From positions 1 to 40,863 of the forward strand of contig JANOQN010000048.1 of assembly GCA_031422315.1 (NCBI GenBank): a stretch of 40,863 bases of DNA, written 5' to 3'. The notes under the pieces are model-generated. The model was not told the origin of the DNA. It searched no databases and worked only from the letters and a program-made list of their open reading frames with translations. Within the stretch, counting starts at the first letter, position 1; each line of letters opens with the position of its first letter. Source of the stretch: JANNYA01 sp031422315. Its GTDB lineage: Bacteria; Pseudomonadota; Gammaproteobacteria; Xanthomonadales; SZUA-5. Shown here in pieces: positions 9,410 through 17,416 of this stretch. The position numbers and the translations under genes were made by a program.

Positions 9410-9795
9410 TGTCCACTATGTTTAATGAAATCACCCCAACTACTTTCAGGCGCTGGCTCGCACCGCTTTATTTTATGGTGCTGCTTTTACAGCCACTCTG
9501 GTATTTCTGGCTAGCACCGCCGCGCAAAGCGTCAGCGCTATTCGTTACGCTGCTGTTTACCGTGCCTCTGCTGCCTGCTGCGGTCGGCTATCTAGTGAAA
9601 TGGCGGCTCGCCAATGTGCTGGCAGCCATGCTGCTTCTGGGCTACTTCATTATCGGTGCAATGCAAGCGGCTGATCTGCGGCATCGATTGCCAGCGTTGA
9701 TGCAAGCTGCACTGTGCGTTGGTTTTTATCTGGCTTGGCTGGCGGCCGTAATGGGTGAAAAGCGTGCGAACAAGCTGCGCGCGTTGGGTGAGTAA
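9403..9795 (+). CDS. DUF2069 small integral membrane protein
   Basis: A protein of about 125-130 residues with four hydrophobic segments (near residues 17-37, 44-62, 69-87 and 98-116) and a basic C-terminal tail. The layout, with the polar GAMQAADLRHR loop between helices 3 and 4, matches the DUF2069 family of gammaproteobacterial membrane proteins, whose function is unknown. Three starts are possible: GTG 9403, GTG 9409 and ATG 9418; the first overlaps the bioD stop. It is probably the last gene of the rsfS operon. Confidence 0.75.
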   Translation: MLVSTMFNEITPTTFRRWLAPLYFMVLLLQPLWYFWLAPPRKASALFVTLLFTVPLLPAAVGYLVKWRLANVLAAMLLLGYFIIGAMQAADLRHRLPALMQAALCVGFYLAWLAAVMGEKRANKLRALGE

Positions 9796-9834
9796 GCTGT
9801 GCCTTTGCTTTGATCTTAGCCTTGCCTAGATCTG

Positions 9835-10314
9835 TTACCGCCGCCGCACGGCAAACATGCCCAATCCAAGCACCAATAGGCCCAATACGAACGAGGAATT
9901 CGACGTAAGCCCCGGAACTTGAGTCACCAAAGCAGGCCCAGGCTCAACCGTGAAATCAATTCTTCCAGCAACGCCGGGGTAAACTGGACTAGGTACACCG
10001 AGCAGGCGTGGTTGGTCGCGATACCTCAGCCGTAGCTAGTAGGTGCCGGATGCAAGCTGCCCTAAATTCACCGTATGTGTGAATATACCGGGAAATACAA
10101 ATACACCGCCGCCGCCTACTACATCAAGATCAACTATATTGCCGTTTACCACTACATTTGCTGCCCATCCAGGATCGCCCGGAAAAATTTCAATTAGTTC
10201 CCGCCAGCCGCTCTGTATAGTCAATACAGTATCTGCCGTTGCGCTTAATGGCACTGGGTTAAAACTAAACACCAGCGCCGCGTTTGCAATACTAAAGCTG
10301 AGCGAAAAAACCAA
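9835..10314 (-). pseudogene. IPTL-type secreted protein, copy 4, interrupted by a TAG codon
   Basis: The frame starts near 10314 at a TTG and reads through the Ig-like domain (ALVFSFNPVPL ... TVNLGQLASGTY) before meeting TAG at 10036-10038. At that place the other three copies have a Gln codon (CAA or CAG), so one C-to-T change made the stop. Beyond it the same frame continues without damage to 9835: LRLRYRDQP, FTVEPGPALVTQVPGLTS, a hydrophobic helix and a final AVRRR. The signal peptide is also damaged: the frame closes 12 bases before the TTG and the basic n-region of the other copies is missing. Probably a recent pseudogene. Stop-codon readthrough is possible but unsupported. Confidence 0.75.
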
Positions 10315-10329
10315 TAGTCCTCTTTAGTT

Positions 10330-10712
10330 TTATTCAAATCCATCAGCAAAAATCGCTTCAGTAACGCCCAAACAACTAATTACCGGCCCGCTGCAAGGAT
10401 CATCGTAAGAAACTGCGTTAATAAAAAACTCATCGCTATCAGGGAATTGATCACTGTCAGAATCTGGTAAATTTGGATTGGTGCCAATCACATATTCACA
10501 CCATCGGCTAGGCCATCTGGATCTGAATTTATTGCACTAAAAGCGTAGCCCAGGATTGAGCTGGTAGCCCCAGGAAAAAGCGCGGTGTAGCCCGCTAATT
10601 CAAATTGATTGTGCTTTTCTTCTAAAAACACAGCGCAATCATCATCGGTTGTTTTGCATTTTAAATGTAAAGGCTGTGATCCATTCGCTTGCGTCGTGAA
10701 TAAGCCCTCAAA
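10330..10712 (-). pseudogene. Protease C-terminal module copy, frameshifted
   Basis: This stretch matches the end of the protease (13253 onward) from the TTQANGSQ region to the final IFADGFE and stop at 10330-10332. A single missing base near 10497 (ATATTCACACC against ATATTCAACACC in another copy) breaks the frame between DGLADGV and EYVIGTNPNLPDSD. The 5' end fades near 10712 and has no start codon or ribosome binding site. It cannot encode the full module. Confidence 0.8.
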
Positions 10713-10756
10713 TTCTAGGAAATAATAGCTTCAGCTTATACTCGTCGGCAGATACA

Positions 10757-11263
10757 CTACCTTTGCCGTATTGAGAGCATGCCCAAACTGAGAACTAATA
10801 AGCTTAATATTATTGATGAGGTTGAAGTAAGTGCGGGAACTTGCGTAACCAACGCAGGCCCGGGCTCAACTGTAAAGTTAGAAGTTGCCGCTACACCAGG
10901 GTTCAAAAATCCAGGGACTCCAAGCTCGGTAGGTAAGTCTCGATATCTAAGTCTCAGCTGATATGAGCCCGGCTGAAACTGCCCAAGATTCACTACATGG
11001 GTGAATATATCAGGAAAAAAAATTTGCCCATCACCGACAACATCAAGGTTAACAATATTACCGTTCACTACAATATTTGCAGCGTATCCAGGATCTCCGG
11101 GGCCAATTGTTAGTCTTTCACGCCAGCCACTCTTGATTGTTAAAATAGTTTCTGATGAAGATACCAAAGGCGTAGGGTTGAAAATGAAAATTGGTGCGGC
11201 ACTGACAGTACTGAAAAAAATTGCAAGAAATATGAATACACCTAGTAAATTCTTCTTTTTCAT
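10757..11263 (-). CDS. Secreted Ig-like protein with IPTL-type C-terminal anchor, copy 3
   Basis: A 168-residue protein. The ATG at 11263 begins a clear signal peptide (MKKKNLLGVFIF ... VSA) and has GAG about 9 bases upstream, so I prefer it to the upstream codon at 11284. The mature part is one all-beta domain of about 115 residues with blocks LTIKSGWRER, GDPGYAANIVVNGN, DIFTHVVNLGQ and GSYQLRLRYRD, like an Ig-like or copper-oxidase-type sandwich. The end has the three parts of a sorting signal: VPALT, a hydrophobic helix and a basic IRQR tail. It should be exported and anchored or sorted at the envelope. The function is unknown. This is the most divergent of the four copies. Confidence 0.78.
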   Translation of the reverse strand: MKKKNLLGVFIFLAIFFSTVSAAPIFIFNPTPLVSSSETILTIKSGWRERLTIGPGDPGYAANIVVNGNIVNLDVVGDGQIFFPDIFTHVVNLGQFQPGSYQLRLRYRDLPTELGVPGFLNPGVAATSNFTVEPGPALVTQVPALTSTSSIILSLLVLSLGMLSIRQR

Positions 11264-11289
11264 AAAAATTGTCTCAATTATCAAAATTT

Positions 11290-11877
11290 TTATTCAAACC
11301 CATCAGCAAATACCGCTTCAGTAAAGCCTAAACAGTTAATCACTGGGCCGCTGCAAGGATCGCTAAAAGAAACCGCGTTAATGAAAAACTCGTCTCCATC
11401 TGGGGTTAGATCACCATCGGAGTCCGGTAGATTTGGATTGGTGCCAATCACATATTCCACGCCACTGGCTAAGCTATCTCCATCTGCATTTGAATCTATT
11501 GCGCTAAATGCGTAGCCCAAGATTGAGCTACTCGCCCCGGGAAACAGCGATGTGTAGCCCGCTAATTCAAATTGATTGCGCTTTTCTTCTAAAAACACAG
11601 CGCAATCATCGTCGGTTGTTTTACATTTTAAATGCAGTTGCTGTGATCCATTTGCTTGCGTAGTAAACAAATAGCCTTGTAAACCCCGAAATCTGTACCC
11701 AGCAGCTACAGCGCTATTTACCTGAGCGGTACTGCTCAATAAAATAAAATCTCGGTTTGCGGTATTACAACTAGGTGGTGTGCAGCCTAATGGCCAGTTA
11801 CGTGCGCGATCTAAAAAATACAGCGGCGTGACTGTTCTATTTGGCTCAAGTTGAGTTGTGAATTCAGTGCTGAGCAC
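11290..11877 (-). CDS. Orphan copy of the protease C-terminal module (intact frame)
   Basis: 195 residues, almost identical to protease residues 793-985: VLSTEFTTQLEPNRTVTPLYF, then a DUF5648-like stretch (RDFILLSSTAQVNSAVAAGY ... GLQGYLFTT), then a thrombospondin-type-3-like Asp-rich stretch (GTNPNLPDSDGD) and the end VFADGFE. The match begins exactly at the GTG used as start, 3 bases after the stop of IPTL copy 2, so the duplication join is visible. There is no signal peptide and no Shine-Dalgarno sequence; expression would need reinitiation after the upstream stop. An unbroken frame in the most complete copy could mean recent origin or use as a donor for recombination into the protease. 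I call it CDS because the frame is intact, not because expression is likely. Confidence 0.55.
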   Translation of the reverse strand: MLSTEFTTQLEPNRTVTPLYFLDRARNWPLGCTPPSCNTANRDFILLSSTAQVNSAVAAGYRFRGLQGYLFTTQANGSQQLHLKCKTTDDDCAVFLEEKRNQFELAGYTSLFPGASSSILGYAFSAIDSNADGDSLASGVEYVIGTNPNLPDSDGDLTPDGDEFFINAVSFSDPCSGPVINCLGFTEAVFADGFE

Positions 11878-11880
11878 ACA

Positions 11881-12387
11881 CTAGCTTCGCCGCATTGAGA
11901 GCATACCCAAACCAAGTACTAATAGACTCAACAATATTGATGAACCAGAGGTTAGTCCTGGAACCTGCGTAGCCAAAACCGGGCCAGGTTCAACAGTAAA
12001 ATTCAAAGTTGCAGCAATGTTAGGATTTAATAAACCAGGAACCCCAGGCTCTGTTGGCAAGCTCCGGTATCTCAATCGAAGTTGGTAAGTACCGGGCGTA
12101 AACTGGCCAAGGTTCACAACATGCGTAAATATATCTGGAAAAACAATTTGGCCGTTTCCACCTACCACATCCAAATTGACAACGTTGCCATTTACAACAA
12201 CATTTGCAGCAAACCCCCCTCCCGGAAAAATTTGAATCCTTTCACGCCAGCCGCTTTTGATGGTTAGAACAGTGTCGGTTGTGGCGATTAAAGGCGTTGG
12301 GCTAAACGAAAAAACTAACGCGGCATTCACAGGATTCAATAAAAAAGCAAAAACTATTAATGTAACCCGAAAAATAATTCTCTTCAT
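11881..12387 (-). CDS. Secreted Ig-like protein with IPTL-type C-terminal anchor, copy 2
   Basis: 168 residues from the ATG at 12387, which sits 6 bases after AAGGAG; an upstream in-frame ATG at 12393 lies directly on the Shine-Dalgarno sequence and is less likely. The signal peptide is KRIIFRVTLIVFAFLLN followed by a cut near VNA-AL. The mature domain has the family blocks LTIKSGWRERIQIFPG, VVVNGNVVNLDVVGG, DIFTHVVNLGQFTPG and QLRLRYRSLP. The C-terminus has VPGLTS, a hydrophobic helix and SMRRS. Compared with copy 1 it lacks two residues around the FPG/FPSSDPG loop. It lies 27 bases after a decayed module copy and 3 bases before an intact one. The function is unknown. Confidence 0.78.
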   Translation of the reverse strand: MKRIIFRVTLIVFAFLLNPVNAALVFSFSPTPLIATTDTVLTIKSGWRERIQIFPGGGFAANVVVNGNVVNLDVVGGNGQIVFPDIFTHVVNLGQFTPGTYQLRLRYRSLPTEPGVPGLLNPNIAATLNFTVEPGPVLATQVPGLTSGSSILLSLLVLGLGMLSMRRS

Positions 12388-12413
12388 TGCCATCTCCTTA
12401 GTATCCCGCAGCT

Positions 12414-12708
12414 TTATTCAAAACCATCTGTGAATACCGCTTCGGTAACACCCAAGCAGTTAATTACCGGCCCGCTGCAAGGGTCGTCATAAGAAACCGC
12501 GTTAATAAAAAACTCATCGCTGTCAGGGATTTGATCACCGTCAGAATCTGGTAAATTTGGATTGGTGCCAATCACATATTCAACACCGTCGGCTAGGCCA
12601 TCTGGATCTGAATTTATTGCACTAAAAGCGTAACCCAAGATTGAGCTGCTAGGAAAAAGCGCGTTATAACCCGTTCGCTTGCGTGGTGAAATAGCCTAGA
12701 CCCGAAAT
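12414..12708 (-). pseudogene. Protease C-terminal module copy with internal deletion
   Basis: The 3' three quarters match the protease end (GYAFSAINSDPDGLADGVEY ... VFTDGFE, stop at 12414). At the 5' side the DNA starts directly after the stop of IPTL copy 1 with sequence matching the protease GLQGY-FTTQANG part, then jumps to the part encoding YNALFP. About 100 bases present in the protease are absent and the frame is broken there. No start codon with a ribosome binding site is present. This is a non-coding remnant. Confidence 0.8.
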
Positions 12709-13221
12709 CTACCTCCTCCGCACTGCAAACGCGCCCATTCCAAGTACCAATAAACTCAATAACATTGACGCGCTTGAGGTAAGCGCAGGCACTTGTGTGG
12801 CTAAAACAGACCCTTGTTCAACTGTGAAGTTAGCCGTGGCAGCCACACCTGGATTCACAAATCCTGCAATTCCAGGCATGGTAGGCTGATCTCTATACCT
12901 GAGTCTAAGTTGATATGAACCCGGCGCGAATTGGCCTAGGTTCACAACATGCGTAAATATATCTGGAAAAACAATTTGACCGTTACCACCAACCACATCC
13001 AAATTGACAACGTTGCCATTTACAACAACGTTCGCATTGAACCCTGGATCACTACTTGGAAAAATTTGAATTCTTTCACGCCAGCCACTTTTGATAGTTA
13101 GAACAGTGTCAGTTGTAGCAATTAAAGGTGTTGGGCTAAACGAAAAAACTAACGCGGCATTCACAGGATTCAATGAAAATGCTAAAACGATAACTATAAT
13201 TTGAAAAGTAATTCTCACCAT
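12709..13221 (-). CDS. Secreted Ig-like protein with IPTL-type C-terminal anchor, copy 1
   Basis: 170 residues from the ATG at 13221, placed 6 bases after AAGGAG; the open frame reaches back into the protease 3' end at 13266 but that part is not protein-like. The signal peptide is VRITFQIIVIVLAFSLN with a cut near VNA-AL. The mature beta domain (LTIKSGWRERIQIFPSSDPG, VVNLDVVGGNGQ, QLRLRYRDQP) is followed by VPALTS, a hydrophobic helix and AVRRR, an IPTL/PEP-like sorting tail. It lies 32 bases downstream of the protease and is probably co-transcribed with it, so a partner, inhibitor or co-anchored surface protein are all possible. This is the least altered arrangement and may be the parental copy. 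Confidence 0.8.
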   Translation of the reverse strand: MVRITFQIIVIVLAFSLNPVNAALVFSFSPTPLIATTDTVLTIKSGWRERIQIFPSSDPGFNANVVVNGNVVNLDVVGGNGQIVFPDIFTHVVNLGQFAPGSYQLRLRYRDQPTMPGIAGFVNPGVAATANFTVEQGSVLATQVPALTSSASMLLSLLVLGMGAFAVRRR

Positions 13222-13252
13222 CGCCATCTCCTTTGAACTGTGGCTTGCTGCT

Positions 13253-16210
13253 TTATTCAAATCCATTGGTAAATACCGCTTCAGTTACACCTAAGCAGCT
13301 AATTGTCGGCCCACTGCAAGGGTCATCATAAGAAATCGCGTTAATAAAAAACTCATCGCTATCAGAGGTTTGATCCCCGTCAGAATCCGGTAAGTTTGGA
13401 TTGGTACCAATCACGTATTCCACGCCATCGGCTAGGCCATCTGGATCTGAATTTATTGCGCTAAAGGCGTAACCCAAGATTGAGGTGCTAGCCCCTGGGA
13501 AAAGCGCGTTATAGCCCGCTACCTCAAACTGACTATGTTTTTCTTCCAAAAACACGGCACAGTCATCGTCGGCTGGTTTGCATTTTAAATGTAAAGGCTG
13601 TGATCCATTCGCTTGCGTCGTGAATACATAGCCCTGCAGACCCCGAAAACTGTACCCAGCAGCCACTGCGCTATTTACCTGGGCAGTGCTGCTCAATAAA
13701 ATAAAATCTCGGTTTGCGGTATTGCAACTTGGCGGTGTGCAGCCTACAGGCCAATTACGGGCACGATCTAAGAAATATAGCGGCGTGACTGTTCTATTTG
13801 GCTCGAGTTGGGTTGTGAATTCGGTGCTGAGCACGTAAGCAATAGCAATTGGCGTGGGTGATGGCGTGCTAGCTTCATGTGGGAAGGCAGCGTATTGCGC
13901 AATCGTGCTGCCACCAATGAAACTAGCGGGCGGATTCGGAACGCTTTGATATGCAGCCGCTGAATAGCGCGCCAACGCCATGGCAGTTTGCGGCGTAGCT
14001 ACCGCTGCGTAATCGCTGGCGCCGGGGCTGTAAAAGCCAAATAGCGGAATGGGCCGATTCTTTAAAATTTCGCTTCGCACTGTGCCTAGAATTAAATCCG
14101 CCGGGCTACGCGGATCTGGGCGCCCGTATCCTAATGTGGGCGTCCAGCCCAGGCTTTGTTGGGACTCTAGGGTATTGTTTACTACCAAATTTCGAAGCCC
14201 AAAGTTAACTATGCTTTCTGGATCGCCAGTCGCCATTAGTGGGTTGATAGATCGCAAGATACCGAAAATGCCTGCAACTTGCGGTGCCGACATGGACGTG
14301 CCAGTGCAATTGCCTGCACCATCATTTGCAGGCGCGCCGCCGAAGGCATCACCGCAATCGTATTCGCCGTTGTAGTCAATACCGGTGTAAACCGTGGAGC
14401 GTACTGATTTAGCCGGCACGGACAGCTCTTGCTTGCGATCTGTGTTCAACATCGTAAAGTTGGATCCGCACTCTCCGCCTTCAGGCGTGCGTGGGCAGGT
14501 GTCGGTGTTGACAGGAATTCCTGGCGATTCATCCCACAGCGTAAAATCAACGCCCAAGCCGCCGACGGCAACTACGCGTGAATCTTCAGCAGGGAATTGA
14601 ATGGGCTCGCGGTTGTTGCCTGACGCCCCAACCAAAACAATGTCGTTCTCATTGGCAAATTGAAGTGCTAAACAAAGCGCAGTTTGACTATTGGGAGCCA
14701 TTCCAGGCGGCGGAGGGGTTTGACAGTTGCCCTCGTAGTTCAAGCTGTTTCGAATTCCAAAACTAAAGTTGACTACTTGCGCACCTACTCCATTAAAAAA
14801 GATAAACGCGGTTATTGCTCGAACTGCAACCGGGGCGGGCGTGATGATTCTGGGAATAAGTGATATGCAATCGTATTCCGTTATCTTGCCCATGCCAATT
14901 GAGCATCTCTTGCAAATACCCGTCATGTCATTATTTGCGCTGGTTTTGGAAGCAATTAATCCAGCAACGTGAGTACCGTGACCTGCTGCAGTCGGGCGCA
15001 TGAGGTTGTCGTCTGCGCCATCCAATAAATCACAATCTTGATAAAGCGCGGTCAGATCAGGATTGGGATTTACTTGAACCGGCACCAGCCGCCTTTCATC
15101 CACATCGTCCACGCCATAGCGAAAATCAAAAGAATAAACCGGTAGAAAATTTCCGCCGGTGTAATTTCCACTCAGTGAACCTGCACCTGTAAATGAGCGC
15201 AAATTTGGGTGATTGACTTCTAACCCGCTATCAATCACACCCACCAGCGCCCAACCCCCGGCACGCTGCCAAAGCCCAGGAATGTTTAGTGCATTGAGGT
15301 GATATTGATTGGCGGTAGATTTTGCTACCGGGCCGAGTTGAGCTACTTCAGGCACCGCTTGCGTTTGCTGTTTAGGCCTGGGTTCTGGATCCAGCTGCAC
15401 CGCATAGGCCATTTTGACGTAGCGTTCTGCACGCAGTGCGGTAAGTGCGCGTTCCATATTGGCGCTGCCTTTGTAGCGCACCACGGCATAGCGTTCTAGC
15501 TTGGCGCGCGCGGTTTCTGGATAGGTTTTCAAGTAGCCCAGAAAATCGCCAGTGGCGCGAGGTTTGATCAGCGCATCGGCATCAAAGGGTGATTCAACCG
15601 CTAATGCAGCCAGTGGCCGGGGGCGATCGCTGTTGAAATCAAATGCGGCTATTTGATCAACGGTGGGCGCGCGCGGGTCATTTGCCAATAAAATATGAAT
15701 TTCGCGTTCTAACACCGGGCTTGCAACGGGCTGCGGCCTGGGTGGGCCATTGACAATCACCGCGCCGCTTTGCGCAGTGCAGCGTTCAACCGGCCTAGTT
15801 TTATCGAAGCATTCTGGATTTTGCGCGGTTATCGCGGTTCGGCCCCGGCCCTGCGGCTTTGCCAGCGTAAAGGGCAGCTTGCACATAACTTGTGGGCCTG
15901 CGGGTATCGGCGTCTGCGTATCCGAGAGGAGCAAGATATTGATGCGATTTAGGCCAGCGCGCTGGCAGATGGCACCGTTGGCAGCTGCACCTGGAATGGG
16001 GCCTGATTCCACTGGCAACAGCAGTTTTGAGCCATCAAATACCAATTCAAGCCCGGCCAGCACGGTTTTACCGTCACCGCTTAACGTTACGACTATTGGA
16101 ACTTCGCTGCCTGGATCACCGCTTGATGAGGATACTTGCCAATCGGCGGCAGCTGCGTGGTTAGCAACAACCAATGCCGTTAAAAAGCTGAGTAGTTTGA
16201 TGATTCTCAT
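13253..16210 (-). CDS. Secreted subtilisin-like serine protease (S8) with cohesin-like N-terminus
   Basis: 985 residues. A signal peptide (to about residue 21, AAA-DW) is followed by a cohesin-like beta domain (about 24-155) and a spacer or propeptide (about 165-300). The subtilase domain follows, with Asp327 in VIDSGLEVNHP, His411 in GHGTHVAG, Asn532 in GASGNN and Ser639 in GTSMSAP. The C-terminal module (about 793-985) has a DUF5648-like repeat, an Asp-rich thrombospondin-3-like calcium stretch and the end VFTNGFE. It is probably exported and cell-associated or secreted, digesting extracellular protein. AAGG lies 9 bases before the ATG. Copies of the last 193 codons recur downstream, alternating with a small secreted-protein gene. 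Confidence 0.93.
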   Translation of the reverse strand: MRIIKLLSFLTALVVANHAAAADWQVSSSSGDPGSEVPIVVTLSGDGKTVLAGLELVFDGSKLLLPVESGPIPGAAANGAICQRAGLNRINILLLSDTQTPIPAGPQVMCKLPFTLAKPQGRGRTAITAQNPECFDKTRPVERCTAQSGAVIVNGPPRPQPVASPVLEREIHILLANDPRAPTVDQIAAFDFNSDRPRPLAALAVESPFDADALIKPRATGDFLGYLKTYPETARAKLERYAVVRYKGSANMERALTALRAERYVKMAYAVQLDPEPRPKQQTQAVPEVAQLGPVAKSTANQYHLNALNIPGLWQRAGGWALVGVIDSGLEVNHPNLRSFTGAGSLSGNYTGGNFLPVYSFDFRYGVDDVDERRLVPVQVNPNPDLTALYQDCDLLDGADDNLMRPTAAGHGTHVAGLIASKTSANNDMTGICKRCSIGMGKITEYDCISLIPRIITPAPVAVRAITAFIFFNGVGAQVVNFSFGIRNSLNYEGNCQTPPPPGMAPNSQTALCLALQFANENDIVLVGASGNNREPIQFPAEDSRVVAVGGLGVDFTLWDESPGIPVNTDTCPRTPEGGECGSNFTMLNTDRKQELSVPAKSVRSTVYTGIDYNGEYDCGDAFGGAPANDGAGNCTGTSMSAPQVAGIFGILRSINPLMATGDPESIVNFGLRNLVVNNTLESQQSLGWTPTLGYGRPDPRSPADLILGTVRSEILKNRPIPLFGFYSPGASDYAAVATPQTAMALARYSAAAYQSVPNPPASFIGGSTIAQYAAFPHEASTPSPTPIAIAYVLSTEFTTQLEPNRTVTPLYFLDRARNWPVGCTPPSCNTANRDFILLSSTAQVNSAVAAGYSFRGLQGYVFTTQANGSQPLHLKCKPADDDCAVFLEEKHSQFEVAGYNALFPGASTSILGYAFSAINSDPDGLADGVEYVIGTNPNLPDSDGDQTSDSDEFFINAISYDDPCSGPTISCLGVTEAVFTNGFE

Positions 16211-16220
16211 GCGGCAACCT

Positions 16221-16248
16221 TGTTTACTGATTTGTGCCTTAGTAAACA
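16221..16248. promoter_or_regulatory. Inverted repeat just upstream of the protease start
   Basis: TGTTTACT (16221-16228) and AGTAAACA (16241-16248) are perfect 8-bp arms around a 12-base spacer, 11-38 bases upstream of the protease ATG on the minus strand. The position suits an operator or a 5' leader hairpin. No known consensus was recognised. The rest of the gap to 16544 has no gene. Confidence 0.5.
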
Positions 16249-16544
16249 GTTCAGAACCAAGGAAGTCAAGTCAAGATAATCCAATCGCTAGGAAAATCCG
16301 AATCGATTTGAACGCTTAAACTAAGTATTGTTGCAGGTCGCCCTTGGACGAAGGTAATCCGATAATGCGGCGACGCAACTTTAGTGAATCGTAGCGTGCG
16401 AACAACAGCGTTGAGCTAAACGAAGGTTCGTAGCGTTCGTCACCACACAGTGGCAATCGATAGCACGCGCTAGTTTGCAGGTGTTACATCTTCCAGACTT
16501 TTGAATAGTTTGTTGGATGAGCATCCTTTTAATTGGAGCGAATC

Positions 16545-17363
16545 ATGAATATTAAAATTATTTCGGCGCTGGTCATTGCCAGCTTGGCATTAGCTTCGCA
16601 AGCGAACGCACAGCTAATCGTTTACGAAGACGAAGGCTTTAGCGGTAGGTCGTTTAGAACCGACGAAGAAGTCAGAAACTTTAAGCGGCAAACAGGCTTT
16701 AATGATCGCGTTTCCTCGGCGATTGTGCTGCGTGATCGCTGGGAAGTATGTGATGACGTTCGCTTTGGCGGCCGTTGCGTCATTTTGCGCCCGGGCCGGT
16801 ATCCTTCGTTCGCTTCGATGGGTTTGAACGATAGAGTTTCCTCGGTGCGTGCAGTGCAGTACGGCACGCAGTTTGAAAATGACCGCTACGCGCCGCAGCC
16901 GATTATGGTTTACGACAATCAGCGTCGCAACAACGAGCGCACGTTCGAAGCGCGGGTGATCTCAGTGCGTGCGGTATTGAATCAAAATAATCGCCAATGT
17001 TGGATTGAGCGCGAACAGGTCGGTCAGTACCGAGATAGCGGCAAGAATGTACCCGGTGCGATCGCCGGAGCGGTTCTTGGCGGTATTTTGGGGCACCAGA
17101 TTGGCGGTGGTCGCGGCCAAGATTTGGCAACCATAGCCGGCGTAGTTGCAGGCGCAGCGGTAGGCTCAGATGTAGATCGAAACATCAACGGGCAGCGCCG
17201 CTATACGCAAAATGTGCAGCGTTGTAGCGGTGCCTATGGTGGCAATCAGCCGCAATATTGGGATGTGATTTACGATTTTCGCGGCCAAGAACACCGCATG
17301 CAAACTAGCTACCCGCCGGGTGCGACAGTAACCGTCAATCGCCGTGGTGAGCCAAGGGCTTAG
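16545..17363 (+). CDS. Secreted beta/gamma-crystallin and glycine-zipper protein
   Basis: 272 residues from the ATG at 16545, which has GGAG 8 bases upstream; the frame is open from a TTG at 16533. After a signal peptide (cut near ANA-QL, residue 22) come two Greek-key crystallin motifs, VYEDEGFSGRSF ... FNDRVSSAIV and CDDVRFGGRCVILRPGRYPS ... LNDRVSSVRAV. Near residues 170-215 is a glycine-zipper 2TM stretch (GAIAGAVLGGILGHQIGGG and GVVAGAAVGSDVD) of the type found in outer membrane lipoproteins and envelope stress proteins. The C-terminal part has a YDFRGQEHRMQT motif seen in related periplasmic proteins. It is probably attached to the envelope. A terminator-like hairpin follows. Confidence 0.85.
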   Translation: MNIKIISALVIASLALASQANAQLIVYEDEGFSGRSFRTDEEVRNFKRQTGFNDRVSSAIVLRDRWEVCDDVRFGGRCVILRPGRYPSFASMGLNDRVSSVRAVQYGTQFENDRYAPQPIMVYDNQRRNNERTFEARVISVRAVLNQNNRQCWIEREQVGQYRDSGKNVPGAIAGAVLGGILGHQIGGGRGQDLATIAGVVAGAAVGSDVDRNINGQRRYTQNVQRCSGAYGGNQPQYWDVIYDFRGQEHRMQTSYPPGATVTVNRRGEPRA

Positions 17364-17370
17364 ATCGGAT

Positions 17371-17416
17371 TTATTTGCTGTTAGTTTTTTCGGTGGTTCA
17401 GCAAATAAGTGTTTTT
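17371..17416 (+). terminator. Terminator-like hairpin after the crystallin gene
   Basis: TTATTTGCTG (17371-17380) and CAGCAAATAA (17399-17408) pair perfectly over 10 bp around an 18-base loop, then GTGTTTTT follows. It lies 7 bases after the stop codon. The stem is AT-rich and the loop long, so it is a moderate candidate. Confidence 0.55.

Larger units (their letters stand above)
9835..13221 (-). repeat. Tandem array of IPTL-protein / protease-C-terminus units
   Basis: Reading on the minus strand after the protease stop at 13253, four copies of a small secreted-protein gene alternate with three copies of the protease's own C-terminal module. The order is IPTL-1, module, IPTL-2, module, IPTL-3, module, IPTL-4. 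Each module copy ends 16-32 bases before the next IPTL start, as the protease itself does. Copies share long blocks at DNA level. The unit end-points at 13253, 12414, 11290 and 10330 give periods of 839, 1124 and 960 bases; the differences come from deletions. Modules are intact (11290-11877), internally deleted (12414-12708) or frameshifted (10330-10712). Confidence 0.88.
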
